64,000 nucleotides of DNA from Stomoxys calcitrans (lineage: Eukaryota; Arthropoda; Insecta; Diptera; Muscidae): assembly GCF_963082655.1 (NCBI RefSeq), contig NC_081556.1, forward strand, positions 62,001 to 126,000, written 5' to 3'. The position numbers and the translations under genes are program-made. Positions 12,601 to 25,880 of the stretch are shown here, piece by piece (position 1 is the stretch's first letter; each line of letters begins with the position of its first letter). The notes below the pieces were generated by a model. The model worked only from the letters and a program-made list of their open reading frames with translations. It searched no databases and was not told where the DNA came from.

Positions 12601-15600
12601 GATGTAAAAACGTATACATCCTTGTTCCTTTGGAATCAACCAAAGTTGGCGACACACCAAATGATGGGACATATGTGTTTGTCGTTGATGAAGGGTCATT
12701 TGTCAACAGCCTTATATCTGTTGGCATTATTGTATTTGAAAGGGCGCTTGCTGCAGCTTGTGTTATAGACTGAGCCCTAGCCATTAACGTTGGTGTGTCA
12801 GGAAGTATAGCGTCATCCATATTGGTGGGATTTTCATCAATAAATTCATTTTTTAACTCTACGGGCAAAGCTTGTTCGCTGACACTGCTTACAGGTTGTT
12901 TATTGACTGATTCCGGTAAAGCACTGCTAACTGTTTTAACACTATCTGAAGGTTCAAAATTTGGAGAAAGCGATTGGATATTTCGCACACTTTGTCTGCC
13001 TTCTTTAAATAAATCAACAGAGTGTCCTAAATCATTTGTGGATGGTGTGATAGATTCTTTTCTAATTGCAATGTCTTTTTTGTAATCTTTCTTTGCACTG
13101 ACTTTACGACTTTGAAGATTCGGCACCTGGTTTAGGCCAACAGCTTCTTCTAGACCAAAAGAAATTTTATTTCTGCCGATTTCTTTATTCTTCGAAATGG
13201 ATAGCGATGTAGCATCATGTAATTTTCGAGCTGCAAAATCAATGCATTAGAAAGTTATTTTAAATACAATTATTGACTTACCATTTTTAAAATTTCTTAA
13301 GGTATCCGACTTGGTCAAGTGTGTTGAGTGTGGCTGTGTTTTAATTTGGCCCTCTTTCTTTAGTATTTGCCAGTATTTTCTTACGAAACTACTATTCAAC
13401 CGTACTCTGAATTTACGACACATCATTGGAGGCACAAACTTAGAACTTGGACTGATTTCAATTTTGTCAACGTCACCTTTATCGCTTATATTTTCATTTA
13501 TATGCGAAATACGTTCTGAAGATGAAGATTTACTTGGAGCATTTGCAAATTGCAAAATTGTAGCTTGTGGAGGATGGGGCGCCTTAAATTGAAATTTGTT
13601 AACATTCTTGTTTCTATGGATATTTTTCTGTTGGCCGCTTGGCATTGGTTGCAAGAAACACGTGTTCATGTTTTTGATCTCTATTTCATCTATTAATGCC
13701 TTTTCAGCCTCCATTAAAAATGATTCATTTGCGGAACTCTTAAGAAGAGCAGATTTCCTATGTTTTCCTTGCGGTGAACAATTCTTTACTGGGGACTTTC
13801 GGGGTGACTCTTTCGTGGATATAAGATTTGTATTTGCTTCAGCACAAGTAGTCTCTTCCGCAGACTTACCTGAATCAATTGCGCATCTCCGTTTTGTAGA
13901 TATTCGTTGCCGCTTTACAATATTGCTGGTATTCAATAAATCTTCAATGCCCCCATCCTTCATTTCCTTAGACATTGACTCTATTAATATGTCAATTTCT
14001 GTCCTTTTCCCCTTAACTTTTTCATGTTTCATCGAAGGTAAGGCTCGTACCAAAATGTCTTTTCTTTTTACTCTAATATTTCGTTTCGTTTTACGTCCTA
14101 TGCCCGCTACCCTCCTTTTTTTAATTTTGGGACAAGTACGAGTACTTGAAGTTTTTATTAAACAGCTCTTTACTTCCTCGCAATTTTTAGCACTGCGACT
14201 ACTGTCCTGCAAATTCTGCCTCACTTCTCCTACTGATACACTGTCCTTGTGTTCCAAACTCTGCTTCGGGTGAACATCTGGTTTGGTGTGTGAAGTTTCG
14301 AAGAGATTTTTCGTTACACCGCGCCTTACGGGTATATTTTCTGTGCGTGTCAATGTACTAACATTTTCGTCGTCTTGGCCTTTCAGATCAACGTCTTCTG
14401 CGTTGGTAATGGTAATATTATTTCTAACTGTTGTTTGCTCCGTTGGCAATTGTAATGCCTGTTTTGCAACAAAATCGTGTTTGTAATATTTTGTTTTTGA
14501 ATCAGGCTGTTGAAGATTACCCATGGATTTATTTTGGCGTCTACGAAATTTATTGCGTTCTTCAATAGTTTGAGATTCTTGAGTGAAATCTTTTCGACCG
14601 TTAGTTTCAAGCCATTCGGCAAATGACAATACTTTAGTTGAATTCGGAGATTTCTCGGGAGAGATTTTGGGCCGTCTTTTGTCAGGGACAACCGAAGTTT
14701 TGTTTGGGCAGACCTTTTCCCTTGACTTTTGAATGTTTCTTAATCTTTTTGAATTTACCGAAAGAGTAGCCATAACAGGTGCTTGGATTTCGGATGCTTG
14801 TTTCTGAATTATATCCGGAGTCTTTACATTAGAAACACCGCCCAAATGTTCAAAGGAAATTGAGACATTTTCACAAACAGATTGGGTTTGCAGTTCCTCA
14901 GCCTGTCTCTTTGGTGTGCCATGTGATGAAAAATCAGACGCTTTCGTGGAAAATCTCGTTGTCGAAGAAATAGTTTTAGAACCCTCAATGGATGGTGTGT
15001 AAACGACAGCTGAATTCGAATCCCGATTTCGGGCTGCAAGAAATTGAAAAAAAGTTTTTTTTTCTAGTACAAATGCATTTTGCTTATTCTTAATTTTATT
15101 ACATGACTCATTTTTTTGACGTTTTGAATTAGATGATTGCGAAAGAGTGTCCAACGCTGGAGAGCGTAGTTTTCGTTTCAATGTATATTCCGACTTCGGC
15201 GAGATCTCCCTTTTTGGTTGTTTAAATGAATTCATTTCGACTAAACCTGAAAAATTTTGTAAGATTAAAAATGGACTTTGGAAAAACAAACATATATGTA
15301 TTTACCATCTGTTGAGAAATTAGTTTCCATTTCTCTATTTCTCAGGGACCGCCCACGATCGATTATGGGTTTGTTTTTAATTGCAGACAAATTTTCCCGC
15401 ACACATTTCGTCGTAGTTTGTACCATCCGCTTTTTCTCTTCCCGCAAATCATGTAACGGTGCATTCCTCGAACTACTGGTTTCGCTTTTTGAAACATCCT
15501 GATGTACAGAAATGTCAGAACTTTCGGAGCAAGCCAATGATTTCTGCATTTCTTTGCAAATGAGGGGCACTGCATCTACGGTCTTTGAACAGTTGTCAAA

Positions 15601-18600
15601 TATGTTTCGGGAATGGTTTGCAGTAACTGGAACTTCTACCTTATCAGCGGCATCTGATAAAGCGGCTTGTGGCGCCATTGTTTGTTTAATTTCTTTTTTT
15701 GACTTTCCTTGTGCTCTATTGAAATCTTCTTTGGAAGATAGAGATATCGTGGAAGATGTTCGAGCATTACATGAGATTAGTGTATTTCCATCACTATCGG
15801 AATGACCCTCATCTTGTTTTATAGCTTCCACAGCTTCTTGCGTTGTTTCTTGTTGAATGGCAATTTTAGTTTTTATGTCAGGTGAATTTGTTTTGAATGA
15901 AAATGAATCACCATCTTTTAAATTCGTTCCACTTTTTAATGCTAAATTATTGGAGAGATTTTCTTTTGGCACACTATTCCAAAAGGTTCTTTCCTTATCA
16001 TCTTTGCCGCAAGAACTTTTAATTGTGGTTATTGTCGACTGACTCGTGATGTCAGCTAAATTTTCATTTTTCGTTAGCTTTTGTTTTTGCTTATGGTCGT
16101 CATTGCTTTTATCCACAGTAGACCGGGATTTCTTAGTTGATTGATTATCTTCTTTTGCTGATGCACACGGTGTAGGCGCCCTTGCATTTGATAGTTCTGA
16201 TAAACCCTCTGTTTGATTACTTTGAAATTCCTTTTCTAAGTTATCACATGTTGGAGTGGAATTTCTAGTTTTTCTCGCAAACCGTTGAGTTTGTATTGAT
16301 AAACGTTCTTCTTCTAATAATTTGGAAATGTTTTCATCAGTACTGGCTTCCGAGCAATTCTTGACTCCTCGAGTTTTTCGCATTTGTTTTCTTGGACTGT
16401 GGGTTCCGTTGTCATCTTCTTGCAATTGAGTAGGCGTTTTAGCTATTACTTCTGGCGAATTATTTTTTTTATTTTTATTTTCAGCTTCACACTCATCCTC
16501 TTTTTTATCCTTTCGTGTTATATCGCCCTTATTCGTATTTAAACGTTGGTCTTTCAATTCGTCGTCTTTTGGCAAACTTTTGTCGGTTTTAGGAGACTGT
16601 TTTGATGATCTTGGTGGAGTAATATTTACTTTGTTTTTGTTTTCAAATGGATTCTCATTTGATCTTGCCTTGCATTGGTCTTTGTTGTTTTTTGATACTT
16701 TGTCACCATTACTCGCGATTGTTTTTCCTTCGCCAATGACCTTCGTACAAGGCGATTGTTTTGCAAAAAGTTGTTCCGTATTTACAACACTACGTTTGCT
16801 ATTTGCATCTTGTGCTGCAAGCTCTTTCATGCTTGATACGTTTTGATTGTTGTTGGGCATGACGTTTTTAAATTTTATTTCTACATTTTCAGGTTTATTT
16901 TCTTCTTTTTCAACTAGGCTAACATCTATCTTTGATGTTGCTTGTTCTCCTGCGGAAGATTTTGGGTTCAAGGTAGACGACATATTGTTCTCTTCGTTAT
17001 GAGCTATCGTACTATGCGGTGTTTTTTTATCGCCTCTAATTGCAATTTCTTTATTTATTACACACTTTATGGAGTCCGCTTCAATGGAAGTATACTTCAA
17101 AGAACTCACGTCTTCATTTGCAATGTTTCTTTCCTCTTTTAATCCTTCCAAGTACGTTTTGTGCGTTTTAGATGCAATATCGATTTTAGCTTTCAAATCC
17201 GTATCTTTTCTCTGAAGACCTTTTTCTCTTTCGCTTTCCTTCTTAGATGGTTTTGTTTTATTTGGATCACATTTTGTATCATATACATTATATCCCTTAT
17301 CAGAATGCACTGAAACTAGTTCTACCCTTTTTGGTTCTTTAACTGTTTTAGTTTCGCTCTTTGAACTTTTTTGTTCTGCATCTTTTGTAGCTATTTTTTT
17401 ATCGTCTACTTCTCTTTGATGGTCATTTTGTGGATTATCTGTTGTAGTTTTTGTTTTTGTACTAGGTTTAAATTCTATATCTTCGCCTTGGTTTGGCTCA
17501 TATACTTTATGAGACACATTCGCAGTGTCAATTGTTTTCATTTCGTTATCACTGGTTTCTTCTGGAATTTTTGTTGACGGTGTCTTAGTTTGTGAAGTTT
17601 CTGTTTCCTTTTGCGGGAGTTTTTTGTTATTAGACCCAGCTTTATTTTGTTTTTCATGCGTTGATGCTTTCATTTTTGCATTTTTTTCTACTTCTATGCG
17701 TTGAAGAGAAACTGTGACTTTAGCTTCCAAAATGCGTTGCATAGCTTCCTTTCCTGAACTTTCATATTTAACATTCAAGGTTTGAGAGTGATCTTTAGAT
17801 GCGGATTTTGAAATCTTATCTTGCGAATGCAAGATGTCGGATTTATATTTTTCTTCATCGCTCATTAGTTTTTCATGGGAATTGGTTTTTTGGGAGTTTT
17901 TCTTACATTCATAGAAAACGGCCTTGCGAGGTGCTTCTGTTAAAATTTTGTCCTTTTCTTCTGCAACGGTTTTGTTTTTTAATTCTTTTCTGTCACTTTC
18001 GCTCCTGACCGTTCCCAATGAAGTATTTAATTTTCTTTCATAATGTAGACTTTCATCGGATTTGCTTTTTTTTATATTATCAGTTGATGTTTTTGGCTGA
18101 TTTTTCGAATTTAACTGCTCCTTTTTGTTGTTATATTGAGGCTGGCTTCCACAATGCGAGCGTTCTTGAGAGTTGTCTTTAGAAATTGCTTTCGGAATTG
18201 TTTCCCTACTACTTTGTTTATGTGTTCTTTGAACAAACGGATTTCTTATTGGTCCTCGCTGAAATTCAACTGTATTTCTTATCAATGATTCTTTACCTTG
18301 GTCAGCCGATCTTTTATCTTGTGAGATGGTTTTTGTTGAACATTTTTCTTTTAATATTTTGGAGGCCACTGTCGGAAACTCCGTGAGTTGTATTTCTATA
18401 TTTTTTTTCAATGATTCTTTACCTTTTTCAGCCGATCTCTTATCTTGTGAGATGGTTTTTGTTGAACATTTTCCTTTTAATATTTTGGAGGCCGCTGTCG
18501 GAAACTCGGTGAGTTGCGAAGTAGTTGGTACATCACTAGTAACACATTTACTCTTGGTAGTTGGATTGATCTTATTTTCGACCGAGGCGGTATATTTATG

Positions 18601-21600
18601 TACGACGGCTAAGGCTGCCTTATCTATTTCGTTATTACCGGCAGTACTATCTTGAAATCCCTGAAAGCCATGCTCATCGTCCACAAACTTTTCTATTTCA
18701 TGTAGTTGTTTGGGCTTTTCTGTTTCTTCTTCTTCTCTGCTTATTTCTGTTGTATTGTCTGCTACTCGGTCATCTTTACGGTCTGAATCATTCTCATTTT
18801 CTATTTCCATTTCAGCCCCAACTTCTTGATTTGGTAAACCATCATGTCTGCTATTTTTCATAGCTTCTGCGTAGGACTCCTCCAACATCTCGTTCACTAC
18901 GGAAAAGTAAGAGTCATGAGACATAGTTCCTGGCGATTCCATATCCCGGTTCATAGCTTTTGGTACGTCTAAAAACATGAATACAAAAAACCTTCGGTGA
19001 GTATATATTTCTCACTCATCATCTTTCAATCATACAACATAAAAATTACAATTGTTTTCTACCAGCTTTATGGTTTTTAGCTGATAATGCATTCATAAAA
19101 AAATTAAATATAATTCCAACAATTGCCGTTTTTTTACCTATACAATTTCAAAAAAGTTAATTTCGCACAAACCTTTTTGCTCACATAAATCTTTACTCGA
19201 AATCTCTGTAGACAACGAACAACACTTCTCCTTTATGTCCGCTTTATCATGCTCGTTTAGAAGCTGCAATAATTTTGGTTTTTCTCCCTTGTTCAGAAGG
19301 CTTTTTATAATCTCATGATTAGCCATAAATTTGGGCGAACTTCGTTTTGGTTCACCCGGTAAGTAACTTAAATCACGATCTTCCGAAATCACTGGAGATG
19401 GTGTTGATACACGTAAATCTTCTGAAGAATATACAAAATATTTGATAACAATTAATATTATATTACATTCAATAGAAGATCACAAGTTTTTACAGAAAAA
19501 AGGTGTAGTGCAAGTGTTTTTTACAACCTTATAGTAATACATAACAACCTACGAAGATATGACCAGGCATCGGATTTTGGAAAAATAATTTTGTGACTAT
19601 TGTTTTCTGATACAATATGTAGTGGCTACTGAAAGGTGTTTGCGACTATCGAACACGCATGCTATTGGATATAAGACAACACCATAAACATTTTTGTACA
19701 TGAAACTATAAATAATGCTGGTTGACGAAGGTTTTGCTACGTTATGGCCTTTACAAAACTTCCTGACTTAAAGAAGCTTGCACAGAGGCTTAATCCGTTA
19801 TCGATCATTTTTATTCGAAGCATCGAATAGAAAACTGTAAGTTTTTCTCCGCAGCTATTTACTTAACATTAACAACCAATTTACTTCTATTTTCAAGAAA
19901 TTTGTAATTTGTTTAAATTGGCCACTGCTTGGCATCAATTTACAATAACTGAATAAAATAAAATTTGGTAAAAAATAGGGCAATAAGGTACTTATTTTGT
20001 AAAATAAAAAAATAATTATCGTATTTTCGTATTTTTGGTCCATTCAAAAATTAACTTTGTGCTAACCCGAGTAAAAAAAAATTATATGGTTAGATATAGT
20101 TATATCTTACATTTCCATATCTGACAAGGTTAAATACTAAGGAGTTGGGCACTATGTAGACGGGCCGTAGGCTCGAAATGGGGCCTAAATCCGAGGATAG
20201 TACACTGGCTCTACAGAAGCGTGATAAGACCAATACTTACTTTGCTCTCAAACTAGTTTTATAATTTCAACTGGTTATTGTCCTGGCGAGAGCATCAGAA
20301 AAAATGTTCAGCAGAGGTTTTCCCCTCCTAATGCTGGCAACATTAGGCGAATCATCTTCAGTATTTTGATGAAATTTTTTCATTTGCGCTAATTTTTGCT
20401 CTCAAACTAGTTTTATGATTTCAACTGGTTATTGTCCTGGCGAGACCATCAGAAAAAATTTTCAGCAGTGGTTTTCCTCTCCTAATGCTGGCAACATTAG
20501 TGAGGTACTATGCCATGTAAAACTCTCTATTATTGAGTCAAACCTAGTGCAAGTTATTTGTTATTCTCATACGCTTAAAGGGGTTTACCTTTTGAATAAC
20601 GTTAGCTTACTTAAGTAAACCAAGATGTTCCTGAAAATCTTCTATTTACAAAATGCCTTATATTTGTTTAGGAAACTTGCTGAATTTATTTTTAAATCAC
20701 GTTAAAAGTAAAGTTTAATCTAAATAATGTGTTGTGAGTTGCTATGATTTCTATGTGTCTTTATTACTATTTGGGAGTAGTTAATTCTTTGTACGCTCTT
20801 AAATGTGCCGATTGGTTTTTAATAACCACTTAAGTAGCAGCTGTCGCATGAGCAAATCCAGAATTGAACATGTATTTTATGTGTGCCAAGATGTAGTTTT
20901 TGCGATAACTAAACGTGACATCTTAAACCGACTGACAGTTAACTGACTAAAGATATTTGTTTTATATTACTCAGGCTTTTAATAATATATTTTTTAAAAC
21001 TTGGTACTATTTGCACCTGAAATGTTTGCAAAATGCATACAATTTTGTAAATCTGTGTTCATAAAGATAAAATCCACAGACGTTTGCTAACGTTAAGCAA
21101 AAACTTTTTTTTACTGAACTATGACTTACTTTTATATACCACTAAATATGCATATACCTCCCATGCATTTATTTTTTAAATTTAAAATATACGCACCAAA
21201 CTGTGAACGGGATCCGCTGGAGTCATTCGATATATCAATAACTTGGGAGTTGCTGGATTCGTTGTCTAAATTGTCAATATTGCTGTTGAAATTTTCGTCG
21301 TCGTCAAATTCGCTAATGCTATTATACGTTTCACCGGATACGTCAGAGAGGGTGTAACCGGAAGATGAATGGTCGTCTAAGTCTGGAGAAAAATAATTCG
21401 ATTAAATTGATTGTAATCTAAGATAATATAACATGAATTCAAATAAGAATTAAAATGCTAAAACTTATTATCTCAAGTCATTGTCTATTCGACACATTAA
21501 AGGTACCAAATTAAATCGGCCGATATGCCTCACAACAAATAAATAACAAGTGCCTCAAATGTGCCAGTATCTTAACTGTGGCTCATATTTCATCCAGCTG

Positions 21601-24600
21601 CGTTCATCACGCCTGATGACACACCACCGTTTTGGAAATAAAAAATTCAAATTTATCCATAAAAATTCCATTAAAGATCAATGAGGATACCTTTCTTATA
21701 TCAATGAGTGCTGCCCGATATAGGTTCAAGCTCAATGATAAGGTACCATCTTTTTATTGTCGAGTCTGAACGGCTTGCCGCAGTGCGACACCACGCCAAA
21801 AATAACTACCTCACAAGTGTTGCCAGCACAAGGAGGCGATAACCACCACTGAAAATTTGTTCAGCGTCAAAGACATGCTAACAAACAAAATTTTCTAATA
21901 CCATTCCATTAAGCAATATCGGATACTTCTGTCATATCAATGATTAAAGTTTAAGCTTAAAGATAAGGGAACTTTTTTATGGCGAGTCCAAAAGGCGTGC
22001 CGCATGGCGACACCACTTGGTAAAGAAGTTTTAAAATGGCAGTATACCTCACATTAGTAAAGGGGTAACCAATGCCGAAATTTTTTTTATATTCTCGCCG
22101 AAATTTGAAACCATGCGTTCAGCGTCAAAGACATGCTTACCTCTGACCTACGGTGGAACTAGCCGATTACAACGATATGAAGTTGTTCAGGTTGGGAGTC
22201 GTTTTCAGGGAAATATTACAATTCATAATATAATCATTATCCTGGAATTGTGTGCTCCCTTGCACTGCGCCTTAATACAGATTGAATATTATCTGGTTGT
22301 GTAGGGAAAACCAACTGTTCAGTTCCATCATTAACTGTTGTCTCTGCATCACTGTAGAGTTTCCATCTATCACATTTTCTTCTGCTACGCAGTTTTCAGT
22401 TTCATTTGTTCCTTCACTTTCTTCAATGTCGCTTTGAATTATTAGTTCAGTGGGTCTTATTTTTTATGTGCCTTCCAATTGTAAATCGCCTCTCATTTTG
22501 CCTTCGTTTAAAAAATTCCATCACGACTGACAAAAACTTGTTACTTGGGTTTGCTATATAATCTTTAAGCTTTCGAACTGCCACAGTATCCGACAAAAAT
22601 ACATGCTTCGTACTACCTATCCCATTTCTTGCGCTTTTCTTTTGGGACATGTACCTTAGCGTCTGAGCCGAAAATTATTTAAATGGGACAAATCTGGGCG
22701 TTTTCCAGTAAATTTTTTATCAGGAGTTACTTCTTCTACTTGAAATGGCTTACGAGAATGTTTTCCTTCTATACATAATTTACTTACTATAATTGGCTAT
22801 GACAGAACATTTGTTACACTAGCCGAACACAGAATAGCTTTCCAAGAGGCTCGATATTCTGCGCTCATTTTATTATCTCTGGCACCAAGTTTCGAGGTGT
22901 CTACCACCAATTGATCTTTCCATCGGGGTTTTGGTTGTTGTTGTTGTAGCAGTGTGCTATACACTGAGGTGGCAGTCCTTGTCGATGAAGGAATCCATTG
23001 GGGCAATCCAGTACGTACAACCGACTGTCATGGAATTGGTTATTTTTGTTGTTGTAGCAGTGTGTTATACGCTGAGGCCGATAATGAACTCCATCTGATC
23101 AATCCGGTACGTACAACCGGCTGCAATAGGATTGGTCGTCCCGGTTTGCGTGTACCACCGTGTTTGCCTTCAGAAAACTTCTTTGTTGGAGCTTCTTCAT
23201 CCATTCTGACACCATGACCTAGCCAACGCAGCCGTTGTATTTTGATACGTGTAACTGTGCTATCGTCGTCATACAGCTCATGGTTCATACGATGCCTATA
23301 TTCTCCATTAACGCAAACGGGTCCATATATTTTACGAAGAATCTTTCTCTCAAACACTTCAAGCACTGCCTCGTCTGCTTTCACAAGTACCCATACCTCA
23401 GAACCATATAACAACACGGGTAGTATCAGTGTGTTGTATAGTTTAATCTGTCTGTCGAGAGGTGGTCTTGTTTCCAAACTGCTTACTTAATCCAAAATAG
23501 CTTCTGTTTGCCAGTATAATTATACGCTTTATTCCAAAACTGGTGTCATTCGTTTCGGTTACGACGGTGCCGAGCTAGATAGTTGCTGACTATCTAAAAA
23601 TTGCGGTTCCCAACTTTCTCCATTTTCTTTATCTGAGCGGTTGTACAAGGCGTTTTGGGAGTTGAAACCATCCATTTTGTCTTATATCCATTTACTGCCA
23701 AACCTGGCTCTCTTTCAATTCTTTCAGGGTGCAGTTACTACTTCCGGTGACCGACCTATGATATGGATGTCGTCGGCATAGGCGAGTAGCATGTGTTCTC
23801 TTGCTAGTAGTGTGGTAAATCTTTTCACATCTGCATCTCCAATAATCTTCTCCAGCAGAATATTAAAGAGATCATACGGTAGGCTGCCTCCTTGTCTGAA
23901 ACCTCGTTTGGTATTAAATGGTTCGGAAAGATTCTTTCCCATTCTTACTGAGGAACATGTAGGGATACCAAACTCAGACATGCCTTGAAATACCTTTGAA
24001 CGTATCAAAAGCGGCTATGTAGTCAACAAAGAAATGATAGGTGTTGATTTGTCCTTATCGGATCTTTTCCAGGATTTTGGCGTAGTGTGAATATCTTGTT
24101 TAGGATGGGTTTACCAGTTTTAAAGCCACATTGATAGGGTTCAATCATCTCATTGACTTTAGGTTTTAATCTTTCACGCAGCACGCTTGAGAATATCTTG
24201 TATGCGACGGGGAGGAGACTTATTCCTCTGTAGTTGGCACATTCCGCCTTGTCTCCCTTCTTGTGTACGGGATATAGTATGCTGAGGTTCCAATCATCGG
24301 ATATTCATTTATCTAGCCAGATTGTGCAGACAAGCTGATGCATGCGCCTTACCAACGAATCGCCTCCGGTCTTAAATAGTTCAGCCTTGTATTTCTTTAG
24401 TCGGGTCACTGCTACTTAGACCTGATTCTGACTAGGAGGTAAACATTCTATACCATCATCAGGGACACAAGCAGTTGGGTAAAATATTCTTTCTATATCC
24501 TTCTATACATGGTATACATTTTTCAGGTTTCTGAATTTGGAAATCTTTCCAATCACCATTTTCTTTAACCTGTTAATTAAATTGGCTGCAATCTGTCCCA

Positions 24601-25804
24601 AATGATGCTATAATCCATACTCTTTGTTCTGCACAAGATTTGTTGAAACTTTCTTTCTTTTCTTATAAAGACATCCTTTTTTAAAACAAAACGCAATTAC
24701 GTCGTTTTTGAAATTGATCTCACTAAGAATGACTTTAAACCCTTTTGGCAAACTTTGCTTACCGAAAGTAAACTAATAGCCAAGTCTGGAACACAAAGCA
24801 CATCGTTAATCTTTATATCCCACACTTTGACCAAACAATCGGATTCTAGAAAGCACCGACCCTTTTTCTACAACATCTACTTCAGCATTGTTGGCCCCAT
24901 TAATACGCGCCGCTTAGTTATGTGGGTTTTAAAGAATGTCCTTGAAACCACATTGCCATGTATCGTCTACCTTGAAACCTACCACGGCTAATTGAATACA
25001 TGCCAACATAATTTCATTGGCATATTCCTGTGGAGACTGGCATAGTTCTCCTGACAATAAAAATGTTTTACAATTTCTTGGCAGTTGTCGTCGTCGTAGT
25101 AGCCACATTTGCATGTCGAGTTAGCGATTTTCGCTATGCTCCTACAGGTGAGCATGCTCGTTCCGGTCCATGGGACCGGTCGCTACGGTAACGCGATTAT
25201 TGGCAGTTTATATGATATATTTAATAGTTAGTTCTGTACAATTCTCAAAAAGTACTTACTTAAAGGATCTTCTGGTGGGTCCTTTGAAACAATTTTTTCT
25301 GGCTTAATAATCGTAGCAGGTCGTCGTTTGACTGTAGGGTCTTTTAATGTCGGCGATCCAGCGATTCCCTTTACTTGAATTGTCTTCGATGTTAATGATT
25401 GATAAGTACGCACAGGTAATGAAGACCTATTTATATAACTTTTGGATAGTGCATTTGTGCTTGATGGCCCTTTTGCATCCGTCAAATTCCTTTGTACACC
25501 TCCAGCTGTACTTTGCGCTTTAGTTGACAATGCCGAATTTCCTCCTTTCTTTACAACACAACCTCTTTGCAATTTTGCGATTGTAGATACTACATAGGAA
25601 CGATACATTTAGTTCAATTCTTAAATTGGTTGATTAACAATACTAACGTTTTTTCTGGCTATTTAAAGTTTTCTTGGTCGATGGTCCAGCAATATTACCC
25701 TTATCTTCAAATTCTTTAGCAACTTGTTCACCTATACATTCAAAAAATTGAATTTATTAAATAAAATATATTTTTTTTTGTAAAATAATATTATATTTTT
25801 ATTA

Positions 25805-25880
<76 letters not shown>

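Larger units (their letters stand above)
22200..25115 (-). mobile_element. Copia-like LTR retrotransposon relic split by a LINE (intron 5)
   Basis: The minus strand reads in order: a gag-like piece (LLSGELCQSPQEYANEI, near 25.0 kb), a piece after the protease region (KINDVLCVPDLAISLLSVSK, near 24.8 kb), then beyond an inserted LINE the C-terminal integrase phrase IFGSDAKVHVPKEKRKKWD and FVGYCGSSKA (near 22.6 kb). That order and the last phrase are typical of Ty1/copia polyproteins. Many stops and frameshifts show it is dead. I see no LTRs. Confidence 0.7.

Noticed and set aside
13311..18655. Plus-strand open frames of up to 225 codons across exons 8-10
   Set aside because: Antisense shadows of a Lys/Glu/Ser-biased coding strand; they read as Phe/Leu/Cys-rich text with no splice logic.
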